Notes under the pieces: model-generated
What the model was told of the DNA's origin: nothing
Databases searched by the model: none
Seen by the model: only the letters and a program-made list of their open reading frames with translations
Part shown: positions 48,399 through 55,613 of the stretch, one piece after another
Layout of the letters: each line of letters opens with the position of its first letter
Numbering within the stretch: the first letter of the stretch is position 1
Made by a program: the position numbers and the translations under genes
Assembly: GCA_037968895.1 (NCBI GenBank)
Contig: JBBKWJ010000202.1
Coordinates: forward strand, 1-61,341
DNA length: 61,341 nucleotides
Source: JBBKWJ01 sp037968895
Lineage (GTDB): Bacteria; Actinomycetota; Acidimicrobiia; Acidimicrobiales; SZUA-35
Direction of reading: 5' to 3'

Positions 48399-49103
48399 AT
48401 GAGTGAACAAGACGATTTCGAAGAACTCGATCTATCGAGCCTTCCGACCGATGAGCTGACCAAGCAGATGCACGACGATCTATACGACGGGCTCGCCGCC
48501 GAGATCGCCGAAGGTACTCAGATCCTTCTCGATCGTGGCTTGTCGGCCCAAATGGTCCTCGATTCCGCTCTTGTTGAAGGTATGCGAATCGTCGGTATCG
48601 ACTTCCGCGACGGCATTCTGTTTGTTCCCGAGGTGCTGCTGTCCGCCAACGCGATGAAGGCCGGTATGGCTTTGCTTCGGCCTCTGTTGGCCGAGACCGG
48701 CGTGCCCCCAATCGGCACCGTTGTCATCGGCACGGTTAAGGGCGACATCCACGACATTGGTAAGAACCTCGTCGGCATGATGCTCGAGGGTGCTGGTTTC
48801 GAAGTGTTCGACCTTGGAATCAATACCGACGTCGACCAGTTTTTCGCTGCAATCGCGGAGCACAAACCCGACATTGTCGGCATGTCAGCGCTTTTGACCA
48901 CAACAATGCCATACATGAAAGTCGTCATCGACACCCTCGTCGAGCGCGGCGTTCGTGACGACTTCATTGTCTTGGTTGGTGGTGCACCGCTCAACGAAGA
49001 ATTCGGCGAGGCGATTGGCGCTGATGCTTACTGCCGCGACGCGGCCGTTGCCTCAGAGACGGCAAAGAATCTCGTAGCCGAGCGTCGTGCCGCAGCTGCC
49101 TAG
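48399..49103 (+). CDS. Corrinoid (B12-binding) methyl-carrier protein, MtbC/MtgC-like
   Basis: 234 residues. An N-terminal helical cap domain (~1-95, EGTQILLDRGLSAQMVLDSALVEGM) is followed by a B12-binding Rossmann domain with GDIHDIGKNLVGMMLEGAGF, in which His118 of the DxHxxG motif is the lower cobalt ligand. It carries the methyl group between the MttB-family methyltransferase and the methyl-THF methyltransferase. First gene of a six-gene run with overlaps. GAGG lies just before the ATG, and an operator-like site sits upstream. A DUF1638 gene overlaps its end by 17 bp. Confidence 0.93.
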   Translation: MSEQDDFEELDLSSLPTDELTKQMHDDLYDGLAAEIAEGTQILLDRGLSAQMVLDSALVEGMRIVGIDFRDGILFVPEVLLSANAMKAGMALLRPLLAETGVPPIGTVVIGTVKGDIHDIGKNLVGMMLEGAGFEVFDLGINTDVDQFFAAIAEHKPDIVGMSALLTTTMPYMKVVIDTLVERGVRDDFIVLVGGAPLNEEFGEAIGADAYCRDAAVASETAKNLVAERRAAAA

Positions 49104-49698
49104 CTCGCCGCTCCTGGTTATTGGGTGTGGCGCGTTGACGCGCGAACTACGCGTTGTCGTCGATCAGCTTGGCCTCGAGGTCGACTGGGCCTGGTTGCCC
49201 GCTCCGCTGCATAATCGGCCAAGCCAGATCGTCGGCGAGGTCGAGCGAGTGCTCGCGGAGCGTCGTGTCGAGGGTCAACGTGTTCTTCTCGGCTATGCCG
49301 ACTGCGGCACGGGCGGGCATCTCGATGCCTTGTGCGAGCGAGAAGACCTCCTCCGCCTCAGCGGCGATCACTGCTATGAGTTCTTTGCAGGGTCCGACGT
49401 TTTTGGTCCGATGGCCGAAGCCGAACTCGGCACGTTCTACCTCACCGACTATCTCGCCCGTCACGCCGACACGTTGGTGTTCGGCGCGTTAGGCATTGAG
49501 AAGCACCCTGAACTCCTTGAAATGTACTTCGGAAACTACACCCGGGTCATGTATCTCTCACAGATCGAAGACCATGCCCTCGTGTTGAAGGCCAAGCAGG
49601 TCGCCGACCGGCTCGGCCTTTCATTTGATCACCACCACACCGGCTACAGGCCGCTCGCTGAAGCGGTCTCGGTGCATATTGTTGGAAGCGACGTCTGA
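49087..49698 (+). CDS. DUF1638 domain protein
   Basis: 203 residues of the DUF1638 family, unknown function. Visible features are LLVIGCGALTRELRVV at the start, a YADCGTGGHLDALC segment and GDHCYEFFAG with several conserved Cys and His that could bind metal, and a late LGLSFDHHHTGYRPLAEAV. DUF1638 genes frequently accompany corrinoid methyltransferase clusters, so a supporting role (for example cofactor delivery or activation) is inferred. GTG start inside the end of the corrinoid protein gene, overlap 17 bp. The next gene begins 1 bp after its stop codon. Confidence 0.8.
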   Translation: MPQLPSSPLLVIGCGALTRELRVVVDQLGLEVDWAWLPAPLHNRPSQIVGEVERVLAERRVEGQRVLLGYADCGTGGHLDALCEREDLLRLSGDHCYEFFAGSDVFGPMAEAELGTFYLTDYLARHADTLVFGALGIEKHPELLEMYFGNYTRVMYLSQIEDHALVLKAKQVADRLGLSFDHHHTGYRPLAEAVSVHIVGSDV

Positions 49699-49699
49699 T

Positions 49700-50044
49700 A
49701 TGGCAGCACAACTGGTCACCATTTGGTGGCGCGACATCCCCGCTCAAGTGAACGCTCAGCAGGGCAGAAACCGCGAGAAGCACGTGCTCGCTGACCGGTT
49801 CCAGGTCGCCATCGACCGGGCTGCAATGGTGGCCGACATCACAACCACTGACGCGTACGTCAAAGAGTGGCGCCGAACCTCGGTACCGCTGACCGGCGAT
49901 CCGGTCGAGGTTGCAGCAGCAGAAGCCGCTCGACTCGATGCCGAATACAGCCCAGAAGTGCTCGATCGCCTCATTCGTACTGGCGGCATTTCGGATTCGG
50001 CGCAAGAGGCCAGCACCACATCAACTGAAGAAGGCTCGCAATGA
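49700..50044 (+). CDS. Virulence_fact-family small protein
   Basis: 114 residues; the ATG at 49700 gives the family start AAQLVTIWWRDIPAQVNAQQGR followed by ADRFQVAIDRAAMVAD. This matches the Pfam family named Virulence_fact, whose name is historical. Members sit in corrinoid/THF methyltransferase operons of bacteria, as here between DUF1638 and the methyl-THF methyltransferase. The rest (EWRRTSVPLTGDPVEVAAAEAA) is helical and the tail is Ser/Thr-rich. I infer a subunit or accessory of the methyl-transfer complex. It overlaps the next start by 4 bp. Confidence 0.7.
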   Translation: MAAQLVTIWWRDIPAQVNAQQGRNREKHVLADRFQVAIDRAAMVADITTTDAYVKEWRRTSVPLTGDPVEVAAAEAARLDAEYSPEVLDRLIRTGGISDSAQEASTTSTEEGSQ

Positions 50045-50943
50045 CTGACACGATCATTAGTTCGGCGACCAAAGAGGTCGTAATCGGATTCGGCCGGCCC
50101 TTCGTGATGATCGGGGAGCGGATCAACCCGACAGGTCGCAAGCTGCTGGCCGAAGAGATGAAGAACGGTGATTTCTCCCGAGTTGAAGCTGATGCGCTTG
50201 CTCAAGTTGCTGCCGGGGCCCACATGCTTGACGTCAACGCTGGCATCCCGCTTGCCGACGAGCCAGCCTTGCTCGCCCGTGCGATTCAGCTCGTGCAAGG
50301 CATCACCGACGTGCCAATTTCGATCGACTCGTCGATCATCGAGGCTCTCGAAGCTGGGCTCGCCGTATATCAAGGCAAGCCGCTGGTTAACTCAGTTACT
50401 GGCGAAGACGAAAACCTCGAACGAGTGCTGCCGTTGGTCGCGAAGTACGGGGCGGCGGTTGTGGCCATTAGCAATGATGAGACAGGGATCTCAATGGACC
50501 CTGACGTGCGTTTCGCCGTTGCGAAGAAAATTGTCGAGCGCGCCGCCGACCACGGCATTCCGTCGTCCGATGTGGTGGTCGACCCCCTTGTCATGCCAAT
50601 CGGGGCCCTCGGCGACGCCGGCCGTCAGGCATTCACGTTGCTCCGCCGACTGCGTGATGAGCTCAAGGTGAACACAACCTGTGGCGCCTCAAACGTGAGT
50701 TTCGGACTTCCCGCTCGCAACGGAATCACCGGCACGTTCCTGGCCATGGCAATCAGCAATGGAATGACCTCGGCCATCATGAATCCCATGCACGCAGACG
50801 TGAAGGCGATGGTCATGGCAGCCGATGTTCTCACTGGCGCCGATCGTGATTGTGCGGCCTGGATCCAAGCCAACCGCGACCCTGACGCCGAGACCCGTCC
50901 CCGCCGTGAGGGCGGGCGTCGACGCCGACCAGCCGCGTCCTAG
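50041..50943 (+). CDS. Methyltetrahydrofolate:corrinoid methyltransferase (pterin-binding)
   Basis: 300 residues, TIM-barrel pterin-binding family (MtrH/AcsE/MtgA and dihydropteroate-synthase relatives). VMIGERINPTGRKLLAEE begins the domain, AGAHMLDVNAG is the second strand-loop, and ISIDSS and NTTCGASNVSFGLPAR follow with conserved Asn and Asp residues that hold the pterin. It moves the methyl group between corrinoid and THF. A basic C-terminal tail (RPRREGGRRRRPAAS) is unusual and may bind RNA or simply be disordered. It follows the corrinoid protein, so methyl-corrinoid to methyl-THF is the likely direction here. Confidence 0.9.
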   Translation: MTDTIISSATKEVVIGFGRPFVMIGERINPTGRKLLAEEMKNGDFSRVEADALAQVAAGAHMLDVNAGIPLADEPALLARAIQLVQGITDVPISIDSSIIEALEAGLAVYQGKPLVNSVTGEDENLERVLPLVAKYGAAVVAISNDETGISMDPDVRFAVAKKIVERAADHGIPSSDVVVDPLVMPIGALGDAGRQAFTLLRRLRDELKVNTTCGASNVSFGLPARNGITGTFLAMAISNGMTSAIMNPMHADVKAMVMAADVLTGADRDCAAWIQANRDPDAETRPRREGGRRRRPAAS

Positions 50944-50946
50944 CCA

Positions 50947-52983
50947 ATGCCTCGTATTGTCTTCACCCCATCGGGCCGCGACGGCCAGGTGGAATCAGGG
51001 TCAACAGTCCTTGAGGCGGCGCGCCAGCTCGGCGTCGACCTCGACTCGATCTGTTCTGGCCGCGGGTTGTGCGGGCGATGCCAGATTGTCCCGAGCGTCG
51101 GATCGTTCGCAAAGTGGTCGATTGAATCCACTGTTGGCTCGCTCAGTGCAGTCGGATCTACCGAGGCCAATTACCACGGAGCTCGTCCGCTAGCGGCTGA
51201 TGCCCGGTTGGGTTGTACCGCCCAAATCGAGAGCGACGTTGTCGTCGACGTTCCACCAATGAGCCAGCGACACCGGCCAGTGGTTCGAAAGTCCCTCGAC
51301 GTCGCCGGCATCATCGTCGACAGCGCATTCGAACTGGCCTACATCGAGCTCGATACGCCCGATCTTGACGACACGCCAAGCGCAGCAGATCAGATTCGCA
51401 CCGCGCTTGCGACCCAGCATGAACGGACCGTGCCGCTTGTATCGCTTCCGGCAATTCGGGCCGCCCAACAGGCGTTTCATAAGGGTGACAGAGCGGTCAC
51501 GATCGCGACTCGCCTTACGGGGCACGCTCCCGAGGTTGTTTCGGTATGGCCCGGTTTTGTCGACGCCGCATATGGCGTTGCCGTCGATCTCGGTTCGACC
51601 ACGATCGCCGCCCACCTTTGCGACCTTGCGACGGGTGAGGTCGTCGCGTCGGCAGGGGCAATGAATCCTCAGATCCGACTAGGCGAAGACCTCATGAGCC
51701 GCGTCTCGTACGTCATGATGAACCCTGGTGGCGATCGCGAGCTGACCAATCTGGCTCAGTCAGCCCTCGACACACTTGTCGGTGAATTGGTCGAAGAAGC
51801 AGGCGTCTCGCGAGACAGTGTTCTCGAACTGGTCGTTGTCGGAAACCCGATCATGACCCACCTGTTTCTCGGCATCGATCCAACCCCATTGGGGCAGGCT
51901 CCGTTCGAACTCGCAACCGATGGTTCGGTCACCGCGCCAGCGCCATCACTTGGCATCGACGCCCGGTTCGCGTCGGTCTATGTGCTTCCATGCATCGCCG
52001 GCCACGTTGGCGCCGACACCGCAGCCGTCATCCTCAGTGAAGGTCCTCATCGCTCGGCCACCGTGCAGCTGCTCGTCGACGTTGGCACCAACGCAGAAAT
52101 CGTCCTCGGAAATGACAAATGGCAGTTCGCCGCTTCGAGCCCAACCGGCCCTGCCTTCGAAGGCGCACAGATCTCTTGCGGTCAGCGGGCAACTGCCGGC
52201 GCCATCGAGCGAGTCAGAATCGACCGCCACACTCTTGCGCCCCGCTACAAAATCATTGGTTCCGACCTCTGGTCAGACGAAGACGGCTTCGCCGACGCCG
52301 CCAAGCGCCTAGGAGTAACCGGTGTCTGTGGCTCTGGCATCATCGAGGTTGTCGGCGAGATGTTCCTCGCTGGCATTATTGACGCCGACGGTGTTGTGCA
52401 GGGCACGCTCGATTCGCCCCACATCGTTGCTGACGGGCGTACGTTTTCGTACGTCTTGTCAGAGGGCGATGGCCCAACGCTTCGCATTACCCAAACCGAT
52501 GTCAGGGCTATCCAACTTGCCAAGGCCGCATTGCGGGCCGGAATCGATCTGTTGGTCGAACGGGCTGTAGCCATGCACGGTATCGCTCCAGAACTGACCG
52601 ATATCAGACTTGCCGGTGCCTTTGGGGCCCACATCGACCCGCTCTACGCCATGGTGCTCGGGCTTGTTCCTGACTGCCCTCTCGAAGGAGTGCGATCAGT
52701 TGGCAACGCCGCAGGAGTCGGCGCCGCGAGGGCGTTGCTCTCGGTTGCACAGCGGGCTGAGGTGGAAGCTGCGATACGCGGCGTGCACAAGATCGAAACA
52801 GCAACCGAAGCAAACTTTCAAGAACTCTTTGTGGCTGCAATGGCCTTTCCCCACCGAGATGCTCCGTCGCCACATTTGGCAGGGCATGTGACAGTTCCAA
52901 CGCGGGCTATCAGTGACTCGTCAGCGAATACACGTCGTCGTCGCCAGCGAATGCGGGCGACCAGTGAAGGACCAACATCATGA
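50947..52983 (+). CDS. Corrinoid activation protein (2Fe-2S plus ASKHA, RACo-like)
   Basis: 678 residues. The N-terminal 2Fe-2S ferredoxin domain has Cys36, Cys42, Cys45 (SICSGRGLCGRC) and Cys91 (LGCTAQ). The following linker and ASKHA domain (from ~205, GVAVDLGSTTIAAHLCDL and late DVGTNAEIVLGN, GAFGAHIDPLYAMVLG) bind ATP. Proteins of this family (RACo, DUF4445) reductively reactivate inactive Co(II) corrinoids by ATP-driven electron transfer. It starts 3 bp after the methyltransferase gene, and its stop overlaps the MttB start by 4 bp. It shows that the corrinoid system needs repair after oxidation, consistent with an aerobic host. Confidence 0.92.
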   Translation: MPRIVFTPSGRDGQVESGSTVLEAARQLGVDLDSICSGRGLCGRCQIVPSVGSFAKWSIESTVGSLSAVGSTEANYHGARPLAADARLGCTAQIESDVVVDVPPMSQRHRPVVRKSLDVAGIIVDSAFELAYIELDTPDLDDTPSAADQIRTALATQHERTVPLVSLPAIRAAQQAFHKGDRAVTIATRLTGHAPEVVSVWPGFVDAAYGVAVDLGSTTIAAHLCDLATGEVVASAGAMNPQIRLGEDLMSRVSYVMMNPGGDRELTNLAQSALDTLVGELVEEAGVSRDSVLELVVVGNPIMTHLFLGIDPTPLGQAPFELATDGSVTAPAPSLGIDARFASVYVLPCIAGHVGADTAAVILSEGPHRSATVQLLVDVGTNAEIVLGNDKWQFAASSPTGPAFEGAQISCGQRATAGAIERVRIDRHTLAPRYKIIGSDLWSDEDGFADAAKRLGVTGVCGSGIIEVVGEMFLAGIIDADGVVQGTLDSPHIVADGRTFSYVLSEGDGPTLRITQTDVRAIQLAKAALRAGIDLLVERAVAMHGIAPELTDIRLAGAFGAHIDPLYAMVLGLVPDCPLEGVRSVGNAAGVGAARALLSVAQRAEVEAAIRGVHKIETATEANFQELFVAAMAFPHRDAPSPHLAGHVTVPTRAISDSSANTRRRRQRMRATSEGPTS

Positions 52984-54518
52984 CCGAACCCACATCGCGT
53001 CGACGAGGAGGGGGCCGGTCCGGCCGACAGCAACAACGCGCATCGGCCGTGCACGTTGCCGACCCTTTCATGACTCGAACACTCGCCCCTTTCGAGATCC
53101 TGTCCGAAGAAGGCCTCGCTACTCTCGAATACAACGCCGACACCATTCTCGAAACTGTCGGCATCGAGGTTCGTGGGTATCCCGCCGCCATCAAGCGGTT
53201 CAAAGATGCTGGGGCCGATATCGATGGTGACCGAGTGAGGTTTCCACGAGGTTTGTGTCGACAGCTGGTCCAAGCCACCGCTCCGAGTGTTTACACCCAG
53301 CATGGCCGCAATCCCGAAAGAAACGTGCAGATTGGCGGCGACGCGACAGTCTTCGCTCCAAATTACGGGTCGCCATTCGTCCACGATCTGGAGAAGGGTC
53401 GCCGCTACGCAACGCTCGAAGACTTCCAGAACTTCGTCAAGCTGACCTACTCGTCGCCAAACCTTCACCACTCGGGCGGAACGGTCTGCGAACCAGTCGA
53501 CGTCCCCGTGTCGAAGCGGCACCTCGACATGATCTACTCGCACCTGCGCTACAGCGACAAACCCTTCATGGGTTCGGTCACCGCGGGAAGCCGGGCGCAA
53601 GACAGCGTCGACATGGCTCGCATTGGTTTTGGCGGCGATCTGCAAGACCGAACCGTGATGACAAGTCTCATCAACGCCTCTTCCCCGTTGATCTGGGACG
53701 ACACAATGCTCCAGGCGGCCGAGGTCTACGCCGAGAACAACCAGGCGTGCATCATGACGCCCTTCATTCTCGCTGGCGCAATGTCGCCGGTGACCTCGGC
53801 TGGTGTTGCGGCTCAAACCCTCGCTGAAGCGCTTGCTGGCATGGCTTTCATCCAGTTGGTCCGTCCTGGAGCGCCCGTAGTTATGGGCTCGTTCGCGAGC
53901 TCGATGTCCATGCAATCGGGAGCGCCAACCTTTGGCACCCCCGAGCCAGCCATCGTGCTCTATACCGTCGCGGCCCTCGCTCGGCGCCTCGGTGTCCCAT
54001 TCCGCTCGGGTGGTTCGTTGACATCATCGAAGCTGCCAGACGCCCAGGCCGCATACGAGTCGGCAGCTACGCTCCAGCCGACCGTCCTCGGTGGCGTCAA
54101 CTTTGTCCTCCACGCCGCAGGATGGCTTGAAGGTGGCCTCGCAATTGGCTACGAAAAGTTCGTAATGGATGCCGACCAGCTCGGCATGATGGCCGTGCTG
54201 GGGAAGGGCCTCGACATGTCGCCGAACGGGCAGGCCGTCGACGCAATTGTCGAGCACACGCCAGGCGAACACTTTCTCGGAACTGCGCACACGCTTGCCA
54301 ACTTTGAAACCGCCTTCTGCCGGTCGAGTGTCGCCGACAATTCAAGCTTCGAGCAATGGCGAGACGAAGGCAGCCAATCAGCCGAAGTCCGTGCCACCGC
54401 TATGTGGAAGTCGCAGCTCGCGAGCTATGAGGCGCCGTCGATCGACAGTGCCATAGACGAGGAGCTCATTGAGTTTGTCGCCAAACGGAAAGACGAGCTC
54501 CCCGACGAGTTCGCCTAA
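52980..54518 (+). CDS. MttB-family trimethylamine/quaternary-amine methyltransferase, non-pyrrolysine
   Basis: 512 residues of the MttB superfamily, without any in-frame TAG, so it is of the pyrrolysine-free type like MtgB (glycine betaine), MtpB, MtcB or MtyB. Conserved motifs include GIEVRGYPAAIKRFKDAGA, the barrel strand HHSGGTVCEPVDVP, LINASSPLIWDD, SAGVAAQTLAEALAGMAFIQL and a region GSLTSSKLPDAQAAYESAATLQ. It transfers a methyl group from a methylated amine to the corrinoid protein. The substrate cannot be read from sequence alone. The gene neighbourhood favours a quaternary amine such as glycine betaine. Confidence 0.9.
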   Translation: MTEPTSRRRGGGRSGRQQQRASAVHVADPFMTRTLAPFEILSEEGLATLEYNADTILETVGIEVRGYPAAIKRFKDAGADIDGDRVRFPRGLCRQLVQATAPSVYTQHGRNPERNVQIGGDATVFAPNYGSPFVHDLEKGRRYATLEDFQNFVKLTYSSPNLHHSGGTVCEPVDVPVSKRHLDMIYSHLRYSDKPFMGSVTAGSRAQDSVDMARIGFGGDLQDRTVMTSLINASSPLIWDDTMLQAAEVYAENNQACIMTPFILAGAMSPVTSAGVAAQTLAEALAGMAFIQLVRPGAPVVMGSFASSMSMQSGAPTFGTPEPAIVLYTVAALARRLGVPFRSGGSLTSSKLPDAQAAYESAATLQPTVLGGVNFVLHAAGWLEGGLAIGYEKFVMDADQLGMMAVLGKGLDMSPNGQAVDAIVEHTPGEHFLGTAHTLANFETAFCRSSVADNSSFEQWRDEGSQSAEVRATAMWKSQLASYEAPSIDSAIDEELIEFVAKRKDELPDEFA

Positions 54519-54602
54519 CCATCAAGTACATATTCCATTTGTTCAGCAGTGCTGTTCAGTGCCTCGTGCAAGTCTCCAAAAGCAATAGCGAAATGTGTAT
54601 CA

Positions 54603-55481
54603 ATGTCGATCCTTTCGAAAATCCGATCAGCAAAACCAACCACAATCGAACCAGCGGCTCGTGCCCTCATCGAAACGATGAAGTACGAAATCGTTCCGCT
54701 CAAGAACCTCGCTGAACAGATTGAGTTTCTGCCGGCAGGGTGCGCGGTTTCTGTCACCTGTTCGCCGGTGAAAGGCATTCCGGCGACACAGGAGATCACC
54801 GAGGATCTGCTTTCAAAGGGCTTCAGGGCGATCCCTCACATCGCAGCCCGCCTTGTGGTCGACAAGTCGCACACCCGCGAGATCGCGGCGTGGTTGCGAA
54901 CTAATGAAGTAACTGAAATCTTCCTCGTTGGAGGCGACGCACCTGAACCAGCCGGTAACTACGCCGATGGCGAAAGCTTCCTTGTCGACTTGCTCGCTGA
55001 AGACAGCGGCCTCCGCCATGTCGGTGTGCCCGGTTACCCAGACGGTCACGCAATGATCGACGAATCGTTGCTCGACGCGGCCTTGCTCGCGAAGCAGAAA
55101 CTCCTGCTCGAAGCTGGCCTCACCGGCCACGTCTCAACCCAGATGTGTTTCGACACCGATCAGATCGTCCTCTGGATAGAGCAGCAGCGTGAGGCCGGTC
55201 TCACGTTGCCGATTCACCTCGGAATTCCCGGCGTCGTCGATCGCCTTAAGCTCATGAATATGGGCGCCCGTCTTGGCATCGGCGCGTCAATGCGTTTCGT
55301 CAAGAAGAACGGTGCCGCGATCGGCAAACTGTTGACCTCGAGCGGCTACAACCCGGCCGAACTGATTGACCCCCTCGTCGCTGACGCCGCAAGGCTTGGC
55401 ATCGAGGACCTTCACATCTTTACCTTCAACAATGTTGACGCGACTGCCCGGTGGCAGAGCGGCGTCCTCGAATTCCCTTAG
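54603..55481 (+). CDS. metF: Methylenetetrahydrofolate reductase (MetF-like)
   Basis: 292 residues, the barrel flavoprotein family that interconverts 5,10-methylene-THF and 5-methyl-THF. The motifs AVSVTCSPVKGIPATQE, IPHIAARLV, VTEIFLVGGDAPEPAGNY and GVPGYPDGHA, and the ending FTFNNVDATARW, are typical. In this context it would oxidise methyl-THF produced from corrinoid, joining it to the methylene-THF pool. ATG 54603 has only a weak ribosome site. It lies 84 bp after the MttB gene and may be in the same transcript. A short palindrome CAGCAGTGCTG (54544-54554) lies in the gap. Confidence 0.85.
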   Translation: MSILSKIRSAKPTTIEPAARALIETMKYEIVPLKNLAEQIEFLPAGCAVSVTCSPVKGIPATQEITEDLLSKGFRAIPHIAARLVVDKSHTREIAAWLRTNEVTEIFLVGGDAPEPAGNYADGESFLVDLLAEDSGLRHVGVPGYPDGHAMIDESLLDAALLAKQKLLLEAGLTGHVSTQMCFDTDQIVLWIEQQREAGLTLPIHLGIPGVVDRLKLMNMGARLGIGASMRFVKKNGAAIGKLLTSSGYNPAELIDPLVADAARLGIEDLHIFTFNNVDATARWQSGVLEFP

Positions 55482-55547
55482 TAGCGACTCGCAATACAGG
55501 TAGAGAGTCGCAGTGAACCTGGACACCCATCGGGGCGCCAGGTAGTC

Positions 55548-55582
55548 TGTTCCACAATGTAGTTCTGTTCCACCATGCGGGC
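55548..55582 (+). promoter_or_regulatory. Operator-like sites before the flavoprotein operon
   Basis: TGTTCCACAATGTAGTTCT (55548-55566) is followed by CTGTTCCACCATGCGGGC (55565-55582). They contain two direct TGTTCCAC half-sites 19 bp apart. The second box matches the corrinoid-operon box at 15 of 18 positions. They lie 31 bp or more before the ATG at 55614, together with the presumed promoter in the 132-bp gap. Confidence 0.5.
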
Positions 55583-55613
55583 GAAGTGATCGCTCGGCAA
55601 CCAAAGGCAAACA

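Noticed and set aside
52818..53915. 365-codon open frame on the minus strand
   Set aside because: It is antisense to the MttB and RACo genes, which have clear motifs; composition is that of a shadow frame.
52980..54518. Pyrrolysine-containing trimethylamine methyltransferase
   Set aside because: No in-frame TAG exists in the 512-codon gene, and no pyl genes are visible.
54539..54558. TGTTCAG direct repeats before metF as another IclR site
   Set aside because: TGTTCAG occurs twice with 6-bp spacing, but the bases do not follow the TGTTCCAC/GTGGAACA pattern of the other sites, so I did not include it in the regulon.
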